From Amoebidium appalachense (lineage: Eukaryota; Ichthyosporea), in the NCBI GenBank assembly GCA_963693365.1, contig CAVNZM010000004.1, forward strand, positions 4,712,001-4,776,000: 64,000 nt of DNA, given 5' to 3'. The notes under the pieces were generated by a model that saw only the letters and a program-made list of their open reading frames with translations, did no database searches and was not told where the DNA came from. Below, one piece after another: positions 44,482 to 55,854 of this stretch (position 1 is its first letter; every line of letters starts with the position of its first letter). Both the position numbers and the translations under genes were made by a program.

Positions 44482-45105
44482 TATGTGTGTGTGCATGGGG
44501 ACGGTACGCGTGGTGTAGGTTCTTGGTGTAACTAAGATTCGGCAGTGTGTGAAAATGACCGCATTTGCCATGTGCATGTGGGATAGTCCACCTGAATATT
44601 CACTCACCTTGGTGTGAGCGGTTGTGGTTGTGTCTGTGTGTGTGTGACGTGCAGGTGTGTGTGTGTGTGTTTGTGTTCTTTAGGGAAGGGAGGGGGGGAG
44701 GGGAGGGGGGGAGGTGTGGCGGGGAAGGGAGTAGAACGGGATTTAATCCATGCTCTTACAAAGCGTGTACGTGTTATACAGTACAGGCAGGAGGTAGACT
44801 TGAATGTGGAACCGTGTACACACGTGGTTGATTTGGTTGAAAGAACTGCAACGTACATAGCTAGATGACAAGCACAAGCCAACTTGGCACACAGAGCAAA
44901 CATCGATTTATAAGCACTGCGACAGAGGAACAAAAGAAAAGGAGGGGTGGGGTGGAATGGATGCCTCGGCGGAACGGCGGGGGGAGGGGGGGACGAGAGA
45001 GGGAGGGGGGGGGGAGGGGGGGGGGGGGGGGGGGGGGGGGGATATTTATTTTGAGGGGTCAAACTGTAGGTAATCCGGAATGGGGCGACATTGTGTGCGT
45101 GTGTG

Positions 45106-45145
<40 letters not shown>

Positions 45146-45177
45146 AATGAGGGGGGGGGGAGAGGGGGGGGGGGGGG

Positions 45178-45242
<65 letters not shown>

Positions 45243-45480
45243 GGGGGGGGGGAAGGGGGGGAGAAGAGGGAGAGAATTTTAATAGGGACAGGGGGAGAGA
45301 AAGAGAGAGATGTTTTCACAACAACTCGGCACAATCGGATACAGCAGCTCGATATTTATTATGTAGCAACACGGCAATCATGCACTTCTGCCCGATTCTC
45401 TGATAGCATTCGTTGTACATCACTCAACGTGCCGTATTAAATGCAACGGAAAAAACAACATAACGAAAATAATGATGTTC
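42540..45480. other. 3' flank and repeat-rich intergenic DNA
   Basis: AT-balanced sequence with a TATATAGA microsatellite (42686-42727) is followed by poly-C plus CA arrays (43739-43785, 43855-43905), a poly-C/poly-A junction (43996-44083), CA (44134-44175), a G-run (44436-44480) and G/GA arrays (45000-45255). No gene is supported; open frames here are simple-repeat translations. Confidence 0.5.
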
Positions 45481-45483
45481 TAA

Positions 45484-46514
45484 GGGCCTGTTTGGTAGCG
45501 CGCTAAATACGGTTTTTTATCGTATTCGTATTTAGGGCCTAAATACGATACGATCCCGTGGCATGCCAAACACGCCGCGGGCTTTTATTTTTTGTAAATA
45601 CGATAGGGATCGCTTTTATATCGTATTTACGAAAATCACCTCCGGAGGTGATTTTCCTAAATACGATATAGGAAATTAGCCAATCAGAGCATTTCGCATC
45701 ATTTATTGGCTATCAGCTAGCCAATGGTACAGCGAAAGCCGCGGAGGGCACATTTTTACAACAGTACGCATGCCATCGCGGCGCATGCACGTGAACAATT
45801 CACTGTTAAAAAGAAGGTCGGTGTCATACACGTCATTTTGTGTACATGCTCAGTTAAAATTGGCACATGAATTTGGGCTGCACAGGTAAGACAGAGGACG
45901 AGGAACCCTACACGGTGCATGATCACAAGCTCAGACTGTATATATATATATATATGCCATAATAATCATTGAAACAATACTGGACTCCGATATATGCATT
46001 AATAAAAACAATCAAATGTACATGTACAAACAACTCGGTGAACATGCAGGCACCACGAGTACTGCATCGACAAGGACAAATTTTAACACTCACTATGTGT
46101 TCAGATATGTGGGGAATGCCAGGGACGAACGTTGGTGATGTAAAACGAGGTCTCTAGCAAGGCTAGCTACCGCAATTACTGGCAGTATCCCTTCAATAAC
46201 AGACATTCTAACCTATTGTTAAACGGAGCAAGGCTCACTGTCGGTGACTCGTTTTTGCCGTTCGCTGTATGTAATACTGACTACAGCTGCACCAGCCTAT
46301 ATGCATGGAATACCGAAGGGTGCGAATAGGGCCAATCAGATCTCGTGAACATGTATCGACATTTTATGTGACCAGTCACGCCTGACAGCGTTTGGAAGGC
46401 ACCAACCGTATTTAGGCCCTAAATACGCATACCACGATAAATTTTGTAAATACGGTAGATCGTATTTAGGGCCTAAATACGAATACGATTATTGGGGTGC
46501 TGCCAAACAGGCCC
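45484..46514. mobile_element. Tourist/PIF-Harbinger-type MITE
   Basis: Ends are GGGCCTGTTTGG at the left (45484) and its exact complement CCAAACAGGCCC at the right (to 46514). Both are flanked by TAA (45481-45483 and 46515-46517), the three-base target duplication of PIF/Harbinger elements. TIR homology continues inward imperfectly as AGC, then GTATTCGTATTTAGG-type sequence. The interior has no transposase frame, so it is nonautonomous. Subterminal palindromes such as CGTATTTAGGGCCTAAATAC occur near both ends. GGGCCTGTTTGG termini are typical of Tourist-like MITEs in plants (established knowledge); assignment to this superfamily rests on ends and TAA only. Confidence 0.5.
45618..45669. repeat. 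52-bp near-perfect palindrome inside the MITE
   Basis: The core GAAAATCACCTCC/GGAGGTGATTTTC (45631-45656) is a perfect 26-bp palindrome. Arms ATATCGTATTTA and TAAATACGATAT extend it to 52 bp with one mismatched pair. Confidence 0.5.
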
Positions 46515-46609
46515 TAAACGTTAGCCTATGTACTCAGAACTCTGCCCATATCATGAATACTATGCGGCATGTTTTGCTGGGAAAGTTTTCGTTATATTAA
46601 TTAGCAGCA

Positions 46610-47604
46610 TCAATCACACCCGACAGTCTCCGTTGATATATCCACACGTACATCGGTGTCACTCTTCACATCTCCATATCCACAGTTGCTGTTCTTTGAC
46701 CTTTTTACAGCCATAAACGCAATCAGGGCCACAAACGCTACCAGTATTCCCCCCGCAGCCAACCCCGCCACTGTGTTCTTGCTCTGCCACCGCCAACAAT
46801 GGCCGGTGCCTCCACAGGGGAATTCGCACTGCGAGCTACCATAACATGGGGTAGGCCTAGGTCGCTGTTTGTGGTCACGATGCCCATATCATCGGCCGCA
46901 CCAGCCGGGGCAACCGCGGCACGTCTCCACGTACCATGCGGAGGGCGCCTGTTGGCGAGAGGCTCGACTGGGCCCGGGGGTGCGGGTAGTTTGGCAGGCT
47001 CGGCCGGTGGAACGGGCAGGACAAAAGCGCGGGCAGCAGGGCCATTGGGAGCCATGGCAGGTGTCACGGCTGCGGCCGGGGCAGCGCTAGCAGCGGGAGC
47101 AGCATGGAGGTCCAAAGCGGCTGGGACTGCAGGTACAGCTGAGGCGGCGCGGGGCAGTATCTGAAGTGGTGTATTGGCACCCGCGGTAGGGGCAGTGGCA
47201 AGGGGCTGCGCCAGGCACAGCCCGTGCAGGTCTTGAGGCGACCGGTTGAAGCATAAACTGTATACCCGCAGGGGCAGAATCGGGGTGTGGTGGGGGCATC
47301 GCCCTTGAGGTGACCGGTTGAGGCCTTTTACTCCATTCCCGCAGGGACAGAATCGAGGGGTGGTGGGGGCATCGTGCTGATGATGGGACTGGAGGCTGCG
47401 CTGGGCAGAGCACTTGAGGCGACCGTTTGAAGCCTAATCTCTATTTTCGTAGGGCCAGAATCGTGGGGTGGTGGGGGCATCGCCCTTGGAGGCGACCGGT
47501 TGAAGCCTAAACTGCATATGCATTTCCGCAGGGACAGAATCGGGTGGTGGAGTTGCCATCATGCTGGTCACGGGAATATGAGGCATCGTTGCTGCTGCTG
47601 CCAT
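46610..47604 (-). pseudogene. Pro/Ala-rich repeat, single-pass membrane protein, frame-disrupted
   Basis: Minus-strand coding signal in pieces. From ATG 47604 (MAAAATMPHIPVTSMMA) run four tandem units of the form MPPPPxDSVPAGxxx then LQPVAS (47604 to about 47215). Small insertions or deletions knock successive units out of frame. An Ala/Pro-rich stop-free stretch follows (47115-46810, e.g. AAPAASAAPAAAVTPAMAPN). A different frame then gives a clear membrane helix, VAGLAAGGILVAFVALIAF, with a positive KRSKN flank and a short acidic tail ending TETVGCD at TGA 46610. The order suggests a type I membrane protein with a Pro-rich stalk. Undetected introns, sequence errors or decay could explain the breaks. 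A competing frame over 47087-46800 is Cys-rich but has two stops. Family unknown. Confidence 0.5.
47195..47560. repeat. Four-copy coding-type tandem repeat
   Basis: On the + strand each unit has GAGGCGACCGGTTGAAGCCT, a variable segment, then GCAGGGACAGAATCG and GGTGGTGGGGGCATCG. Units are about 80-110 bp and diverged, and they correspond to the MPPPP..LQPVAS protein repeat on the minus strand. Confidence 0.5.
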
Positions 47605-48940
47605 TCTGCATATTTAGTTGAATAATTTAATCGAGGGGCGGGGAGCGAATATGGTGGGTTGCGTGCAGTTGGAGATTTTGAGCAGGATACTGTTTGCAGT
47701 GTTGTGTACTGTTGATCCTGTGTGGCGAATGACTGACCTGGTCACCTCGATTCAACTCTCTTAGTATCCGAACTGCGATCTTCAGCGTGAGCCAATGAGC
47801 GATCAGATGCTGAACGATTCGACGGATTCGTCAAGTCTTGGAATGTGCTTTCAGGGGCTGAAATGTTTTTGAGGCAACTTGGGGGTCTTGCTGTACACTT
47901 GCCTTAGTCTCGGCAGCACCTCATACTGCCTTAGTCTCGGCTTGCTCTAGAGCATACCGTCATCTGGATCTGCTTGTGAGTTTGTGACTCACAGCTCAGC
48001 CTCGTCCTACTGGTTCGCGCGATAAACATACCAGGGTTCGATATTTTTAGGTCCCTGACTGAGGATCGGATGAGGGTACTGTACAAGTGCCAGAGGACTG
48101 GTGTTGAGTGCTTTGACATGCATACAAAAAAAATGTGTGACAACACTGTTTCCGGGCCGGCAACTCCAAATTAGATTCTGTTTCTTATCCCTCCCTCCCC
48201 CTTTATATGTCTTATGCTTTTGGACACGAGTTCCTCGGAGTGTGTCTCTCTCTCTCTCTCTCCCCTCCCCCCCCCCCCTCCCCCTCCCCCTCAAAAACCA
48301 CTTAACTGTCACCACCACCACCACGACCACGACCCATCCACCCCCGGAAGTCTTTATCTAGCTTCCCCCCTCCCCCTCCCCCCCCTGTCACAGGAAATTT
48401 TTGCACCGGGAAATTTTTGCAGTGAAGTTTGATATAATAATTGATTTGTCGTGTCAACGGGTTTTAACTGGGTGTTCTCGTGCTCATTGATCTTGTTAGC
48501 ATTCAAATATGATGAGCACGTTTCTAATAGCTGTTTTTGTTTTGTTTCTAGCATTTTTTTTTGGGCAACCAAAAAAAGTCAGCTTCATGTCCCCCTAAAC
48601 CCCCCGTTACGGCGTAACGGAGGGGGGGGGGAGAGGGGGAGGAGGGGGGAGGGGGGGGGGGGGAGGGGGGGGGAAGATCAAGTGCAAGCTGGAGTCAATT
48701 TTCGGCTCGATATTGTTATCAATAGAGAGCTGAAATCCTACAGAGAAACACATAACCACCTTAACAGGACAAAAGGTATTCAGAAAAACAGAACAGAGAA
48801 AGAACACCATTCCGAACGTGGTTAGGTAGCCTCTTTTTATACAGTCTAGGGAGACAATGCAGTGTAAAAATTTCCCGGTGCAAAAATTTCCTGACACCGC
48901 CTTCCAAAAATGCCCTCCCTTTACCCACCCGGCCAGGTCC
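47605..48940. other. Intergenic region, no supported gene
   Basis: Mixed sequence with a short CT run (48245-48262), C/T-rich patches and a G-rich patch (48620-48675). GGAAATTTTTGCA occurs twice (48391, 48409) and the reverse-complement text TGCAAAAATTTCC again near 48880. No gene recognised. Confidence 0.5.
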
Positions 48941-48948
48941 TTCTTTTT

Positions 48949-49270
<322 letters not shown>

Positions 49271-49468
49271 CCCCCGTCTCTCTCTCGGCCTCTCTCTCTC
49301 CCTCTCTCCCCCTCCCTCTCTCGAACCCTCCCTCCCTTCCCCCCCCCCTCCCCCTCCCCCCGCCCCTCCCCCCTCACCCCCCCCACACGCCCCCCCAACC
49401 AACCAACTTCTACACCTCCACCCTCTCTGAGACTCCTGTTGTTCTCTGTTTCCCAAATCTCTGCCTCT

Positions 49469-49475
<7 letters not shown>

Positions 49476-49518
<43 letters not shown>

Positions 49519-49528
49519 TCTCTCTCTT

Positions 49529-49559
<31 letters not shown>

Positions 49560-49562
49560 CTA

Positions 49563-49614
<52 letters not shown>

Positions 49615-49620
49615 CCTCCG
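49476..49620 (+). repeat. (CT)n and (TA)n array
   Basis: CT repeats with an internal TATATATATATA/TCTA segment at about 49542-49570. Confidence 0.5.
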
Positions 49621-50119
49621 ATGGGCTTCCTTGAGGTCTCTATCTCTCTCTTTCTTCCCCCCTCCCCCCCCTCCCCCCCTTGTGGCTCGCTCTTACTCCC
49701 CCCTCCCCCCTCCTCCCTCCCCCGCCCCAGTCGTGTACGGTGTGACTAATGCACACGGTTGAGATCAATCCTCGTCCTGTGAGCCAATGAGAACGAAGTA
49801 TTCCGAACCATGTAAGGGTGGGCCAGGCCCAGCAGTATAATCGTCACTCGTGAGCTGGCCTCAGATCAGACCGTTAACTTGACAATGAGGCTGTGCAAGA
49901 GTCCATAGGTCTTTGAAACATTTTACTTAGCCGTCTGATGGGTTACAAGTCGAATCAAACACTCGCGTTTGCTATGAACATGCAAACAGCACATGTAACA
50001 CTGTCAACAATTTGCCTATCAAAATAAATAACACCACCGCCAGATCTAAAATACAGAGTGCACGTCGGCTGTGTGACTTGTGGGCCGGGGCCCCATGCAT
50101 GTGAGCAGAAAGAGCTTGC

Positions 50120-50940
50120 TGCGAGGGGAATTATAATTATTCATGCAAAGAACAAAAGCATTCTGCAAAGGGCAGAATATTGCTGTTGACGGTAGCAGAA
50201 TCCTTTTTATTCTGGTTCTACAGAAGTATTATGCACACACAGGATTATTCAGCAAAAGCAAATTTGAAGTTACTACTGCAAAAGAAGGATCTTTTTGCAA
50301 ACAGTATGCTATTCTGTGCAAACAGTAAGTTATATTCTGTGCAAAAGTAAGTTATTCTGTGCAAAAGGAAATTAATATTACTGCTGTGCAAAAGCAAGTC
50401 ATTCTGTGCAAAACTTAAATTCTGTGCTGAGCAAAATGATTCTGCTGATATGCTTGGGTCCTATGAGGGGCCAACCACATCAACAGAATGAACGTGCTGC
50501 AAGCTGACACATTTTCCTTAAGAAACTACAACGGCAGCATTATTTTACCTTCAGCAGAAATATTCAGCGAAAGCAGGCCTATTTTGCACATGCAGAGCTG
50601 TTCTACTTTCAGTACATAAGCGAATTTCTGCTGCTGAGAACGAATATTTTTAGTAGAGGGCATACAATTCTGCTTGGGGCATAATTATTCTGCTAAAATA
50701 AGAATATTAATTAATGTTGCAGTCATTCTCAGAAACTTCAGCAGTGGTCTTCACAAGATGAACTTCATAATCACGTCAGGCTGAGCACACACACGGCCAA
50801 ATTATTTTACCATGGCAGATCAAATCAGCAACGTGCAAATTCCTTACAACAACGCAGAATCATTCTGCCAACAGCAAATTTGTTTTGTGCTGACAGAGCA
50901 GCATTATTATGCCGATGCGGTTGGGTCCTCATAATGCACA
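50120..50940 (+). repeat. Degenerate TTCTGTGCAAAAG repeat region
   Basis: Variants of ATTCTGTGCAAAAG, or its complement-like partner GCAGAAT, recur at irregular 15-30 bp spacing, clearest at 50280-50440. A longer two-copy relationship is hinted at by GCTTGGGTCCTATGA (50451) and GGTTGGGTCCTCATAA (50921). No coding capacity, no simple-sequence character. Confidence 0.5.
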
Positions 50941-51269
50941 TATAGGTAAATAGTAACAGTAGTACCCTTTGAGAATTTAATCACACAGTGATGCAACATA
51001 GCATCCACTCATGAGAAGGAAGACACTTGCCAACATTGCACTAAATGTTCGATTACATTGTTACATTGTAGCTTACGGTACCTGCACAAGGGCGGAATGC
51101 CTAAAATATATTTACTAATATTATCTTTGCATCATACCGTGTTAGTGTTAAACATTACATGGCAATGCCATTTACAATAAGCTAAATATTGTGCCTTATA
51201 GCTACATGTAGAACAATTGAAAATGAAGATTTCATAGAACCACTACTCACGTTGATCTCACAATCCCCC

Positions 51270-51340
51270 CCCCCCCCCCCCCCCCCCCCCACAGACACAC
51301 ACACACACACACACACACCCACCCACCCAACCCCCCCCCC
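51270..51340 (+). repeat. Poly-C and (CA)n
   Basis: A run of 25 or more C followed by CA repeats and CCCA units; no gene overlap. The rest of 50940-51858 shows nothing identifiable. Confidence 0.5.
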
Positions 51341-51858
51341 CTCCTTCCCCCGGGAACCTTCCTGCCCCATCCCCCACTCTATACTAAATGGCTTCTCACC
51401 AAGCAGAGCTCTATCCCTCGAATAACAACGTCTTAGACAATCAATATGGTGGTATCCAACAAACATGGCAATACCAATCAATAAAATACAACCTATGGCA
51501 TATATATTGATAGCTTCCTTGCTTCTATCGGTTACACAAGGCTTTCACTTAGCACTGTTCCAAACGCCTTCTACCTAAGCCTACCACCACCCCCACCCCA
51601 CTGGCACATCCCCCCGAAAACACCCCTCTCTCTCTTCTCAGCACCCTTCTCTTTTCTTTCACGCCGGTTCCCTCCTTCCTCCCTCCTTCCTCCAAACCCC
51701 CCCCCTCCCCCCCCCCCCCCTCCCCCCGAATCGTCATTTCGATCTCTTGCCTAGCACTAATTAACCTCGTTTCCGTCCCCATCGATATCGATACCGGATT
51801 AATCTCACAGGGTCCTTAATAAACATTTCACCGACATCAATAGTATAAATGAAACATG

Positions 51859-53528
51859 TCAGATATCCATGTCCCCCCACATCTTCCTCCTCAGCAGATC
51901 GGACCAATCGGTAGTCTCCATCACGACGATATCGTCCCGATTACACACCGATCCGATCGCGTAATGCCAGTGCAGCCTTGCACCATTAACCCTACTTACA
52001 ACCTTGATCCCCTCATCGTGTAATCCTTCCGGTGGTAACATTTGCATCACTCTGCGCACGAGGTCGGCAATGGTTTCGAGTTCGTGGCAGGTAACAACTA
52101 GGAGGACATCACCGTAGACTACCTGTATGCGTTTGAAGACCGGGGGGGAGGGCCCGGGGGCGGGGGGGGAGGGGGGGGAGAAGGAGGGGGTGGGGGGAGG
52201 AGTAGGGAGAGGGGGGGGGAGGGGGGGCGCGGGGGGAGGGGGGGGCGCCGGGTGGGTGGGGGGGAGGGGGGGGGAGGTGCGCAGGGGAGGGGGGGGGGGG
52301 AGATGCGCGGGGGGGGGGGGGGGGGTAGGGGTGCAAGAAAGAGGGAGGGAGAAGGTGGAGGTGGGTTAGTGGAGACTCCGAAGGCCTGCTTAGAAGCCGG
52401 AACGTATTACGGGGTTTGGAGGGATTGGAGGGGGGGAAGGGGGGGGGGGGGGAGGGTGGAGGTGAGAGGGGCATATGCTTGGGTAGTGATGGAAGATGTG
52501 CAGCAAACAACCGTTAACCGTACGAACAGATTATTTCTACCGTAAACAGAAAACCCCATTGAGGTTCCTTTCCCAAAGCTCTGAACTTATTAGTCACTCT
52601 CCTTTGTCATCCCCCCCCCCCCCCCCCCCCACCCTTATCTCCCTCTTCACACCCCCACTCCTCTCCCCTCCCCCGTTTCCCCTACTTTGGTAGACTCAGC
52701 ACCTCCCCAAACACCCACACGTTCCCCCCCCCCCCCCCCCCCCTCCTCTCCCCCCCACACTCACCCCCCACCCACCCCCTTTCCCCAACCCCAGCAACAC
52801 CCACACACGAACCCACCTTTTCTTCACCATAGACTCCCCCGAAACCCCCCCCCCCCCCCCCACTCCCTCTTCCGCCTATCCCCACCCTTTCTTATCTGTC
52901 ACACAGACGCACCTGTAGGCGCAGTGGCTGGTGACGGAACATTGCTGTCAACCTCTTGCCCCCGTACACACCATTGAGCCGGGCAAACGTGGGGCTGATG
53001 TTGCTCCGACCACTCCTAGGACTGCTTGGATTGCTCATGTCCCGCCTGTGTGCATGTGTGTTTGTATATGTGTTTGTGTGTGTGCGTTTGTATATGTGTT
53101 TGTGTGTGTGCGTTTGTATATGTGTTTGTGTGTGCGCGTTTGTATATGTGTTTGTGTGTGTGTTTGTATATGTGTTTGTGTGTGTGCGTTTGTATATGTG
53201 TTTGTGTGTGTGCGTTTGTACATGTGTTTGTGTGTGTGCGTTTATATATGTGTTTGTGTGTGTGCGTTTGTATATGTGTTTGTGTGTGTGTTTGTATATG
53301 TGTTTGTGTGTGTGCGTTTGTATATGTGTTTGTGTGTGTGCGTTTGTATATGTGTTTGTGTGTGTGCGTTTGTATATGTGTTTGTGTGTGTGTGTTTGTA
53401 GATGTGTTTGCGTGTGTGTTTGTATATGTGTTTGCGTGTGCGCGTTTGTATATGTGTTTGCGTGTGCGCGTTTGTATATGTGTTTGTGTGTGCGTTTGTA
53501 TTTGTGTTTGTGTGTGTGCGTTTGTATA

Positions 53529-53584
<56 letters not shown>

Positions 53585-54857
53585 GGGGGGGGGGGCTTTG
53601 CCACGGCATGTGTGCGTGTGTGCGTGGGTGCGTGCTCGTGTGTGTGCTTGTGTGTGCTGCTGTGCGCCTATGTCCGAGAACAGTCAGTGTATGTGCACGT
53701 GTATGTGTGTGTGCGTGTGTGCGCTTGCGCATGTGCATAGGATTGTATAGCGGGCATGTGTGCTACAGAGTGTGTGTGAGAGTGTAAAGGGAGACATTAG
53801 TGTGTATGGGTGTGGAGTTCATGTGTTCATACGAGTATAAAACTGTTGGGCCTATCTGACGATCTAATATATTGCTAAGCCTTCCGCTTCTGATTTGCAG
53901 CCCGCCCCCATCATCCCCACATGTAATCGTCCATCCTCCTTCGGACGATCCGCCCCCTCTTCCCCCCCCTCCCTCCGCATCTCTTTTTATGCCTGCCCCG
54001 TCCCCTTCTACCTTCCTCCCCTCCATCCCCCCTCCCTCCCCCCCGGTGCCCTAATTCTACTAGTGTTTTTTCTTGATTTCTTGGCAATAAATGAACAAAC
54101 TTCGCTATATCTAACCTAGCATGCGGTGGTGACCATATTCTTTTTATAACTTTTTTTTAAAAAGAAAGAAAAAACGGAAGCAACATACCGCGCAAAGAAT
54201 CGCTCGGTATGCGGAGAAGCATCCGGCGAATCGGGGACCGTGCCATACAGTCCATCTGATTGGTCGAAAAATATCGTCTTTCGATTGGTTGCGGTCGCTG
54301 ATGACGGGGCACTGTGTGCATAGTCTGCCGAGTGGCTGTACAAAGGAGAAAGCAGCGGCAGGGGGGAGACTCTGTTCTTGAGTCCTTCCTTGATCTTTTG
54401 GAGCTGCCGGACAAATCCGGATTCTTTCCGTGGCCTTATTTATTTTATTTGATTTTTTTTGGTGGGGGGGGGGGGGGGGGGGAGTGGAAGGGGGTGGGGG
54501 CGGGGGAGGGGGTGGGGCGGGGGAGGAGGGAGGGAGGGGGGTGGTTGGGTTGGAAACGAGGTGTGTGTGTGTGTGTGAGAGGGGGGGGGGGGAGGGGGTT
54601 GGATGGGGGGAGGTTAGTGTTACCGAGATAGCCAAAAAAGGAATATGCAATGGTAAACCGCCGTCTGTGCGTTTTTTTTTTTTCCAGGTCAATTCTTTGG
54701 ATAGTCTCAGCTTCAATGCCTGATACAAGCTTCTACTGGCAATCGATACACCACGATTATTTATGTTGTGCTGTTTCAATATACTGTCGTTGGTGTTGGC
54801 AGTAGAGGGACAGGAAAGTGCGCGCGTGTTCTTGTATGTGTTCTTTATGTGTGTGTT

Positions 54858-54914
<57 letters not shown>

Positions 54915-55854
54915 TGTGTGCGTGTGTGTGTGTGTGTGTGCATGCGTGTGTGGGTGGCGGGGGGGAGGGGGAGGGAGAGGGAGGGTGTTGATTGATTTGC
55001 GGAAGAAGAACAAAGCTAAAATGTCTGTAATAGAAACAGAAGGGGAAAGGTGGGTACACTGGTGTGAATTATGTATAACATCGTGTTCCATGGGCACCAT
55101 AAACCCGTAATACATCTGCATCACCGTGTGCCGCTGTGTGTCACACTACCCCCTCTTAATACCCGCACATGAGTGCCTGCACAGTGTGTTGTAGGTGTTC
55201 CCCCCCCCCCCCCCCCCCTTCCGCCCGTGAAGTGTGTGCATGTATTTTATCACTAAGCATGCTTGTGTGTGTGAATCGCAGGTGTTTTCTCCCGTGTATA
55301 GTGTGTGCGTATACTTTATTATTAAGCATGCTTCTGTGTGTGAATCGAGTTTGTGTGGCGTGTGGATGTGTCTATCTATGCACCTACTTTTCACAGTCGC
55401 CAGCACCCTTTGCACTCGAAGCAGATGCGTCGCTGGGTCTCGGTAAAGAGCACGGAGTCACCGTACCAGACTCCAAAGACCCAATACTCTCCTGTGACGT
55501 TTCCGATTTTAACGAAGTCTTTTCCATTGATAACCTTACGGACTCGCACGACCGTATAGTGCGCAAAACACCGACCCGCGGGGTATTAGGGGCAGAGTGT
55601 ATCTCTGCGGTATCCATTATTATTTTTCTAGGTGTGTTATTATGCTCCACGAATGATAGAGACGTTACATGTCTCCTCTGTGGTGTGTTTGGCATGTTGG
55701 AAGGGAGTCGTTTCCCCAACCCAAAGTCTCGCGAACGCATCATCGGGGGCGGAGGTACTTCTGACGTTTCGGAAGTGGCCCCAAGTCTGCGCTTGGCCGC
55801 CGCACTGGTGTCCGGCGGGAGCCTGGCCAGCGGTAAGGGCCTCTGCTCCCTCAT
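51859..55854 (-). CDS. Ser/Pro-rich protein with possible PB1-like C-terminal domain
   Basis: Minus-strand gene assembled from exons 55854-55388, 54403-54189, 53045-52913 and 52122-51859 (stop TGA), about 359 residues. All introns are GT-AG and phases 2, 2, 0 agree. I chose ATG 55854 ([15 protein letters not shown]) as start because no acceptor-like pyrimidine tract lies upstream. The first two exons are Ser/Thr/Pro-rich with many TP and SP sites ([28 protein letters not shown]), suggesting a disordered, phosphorylated region. The last two carry a folded domain: [14 protein letters not shown] joined to [16 protein letters not shown], then [13 protein letters not shown] and [18 protein letters not shown]. 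Its strand-strand-helix order recalls PB1/ubiquitin-like folds (weak inference). Exon 54403-54189 has a frame break at the C6 run (54361-54366) that one extra C would repair. Family unknown. Confidence 0.5.
52139..52912. repeat. G-rich and C-rich blocks in the last intron of the minus-strand gene
   Basis: A + strand G-rich block (52140-52350, 52430-52455) and C-rich blocks (52610-52640, 52720-52765, 52845-52861). On the minus strand the G-rich block supplies the pyrimidine tract of the final acceptor. Confidence 0.5.
53047..53595 (+). repeat. 26-bp GT-type minisatellite, GT and G run
   Basis: Around 18-19 units of TGTGCGTTTGTATATG plus TGTTTGTGTG (26 bp, with 24-bp variants), then pure (GT)n and a G-run (53568-53595). 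It lies in the intron just upstream (minus sense) of the exon at 53045-52913 and supplies that exon's CA-rich acceptor. Confidence 0.5.
54460..54960 (+). repeat. G-rich and (GT)n repeats in the first intron of the minus-strand gene
   Basis: G-runs at 54464-54482 and 54582-54592, a T-run (54673-54684) and (GT)n at 54861-54911. No exon seen. Confidence 0.5.

Noticed and set aside
53041-53560. Possible CRISPR-like regular repeat
   Set aside because: Units are contiguous with no unique spacers; it is a minisatellite in a eukaryotic intron.
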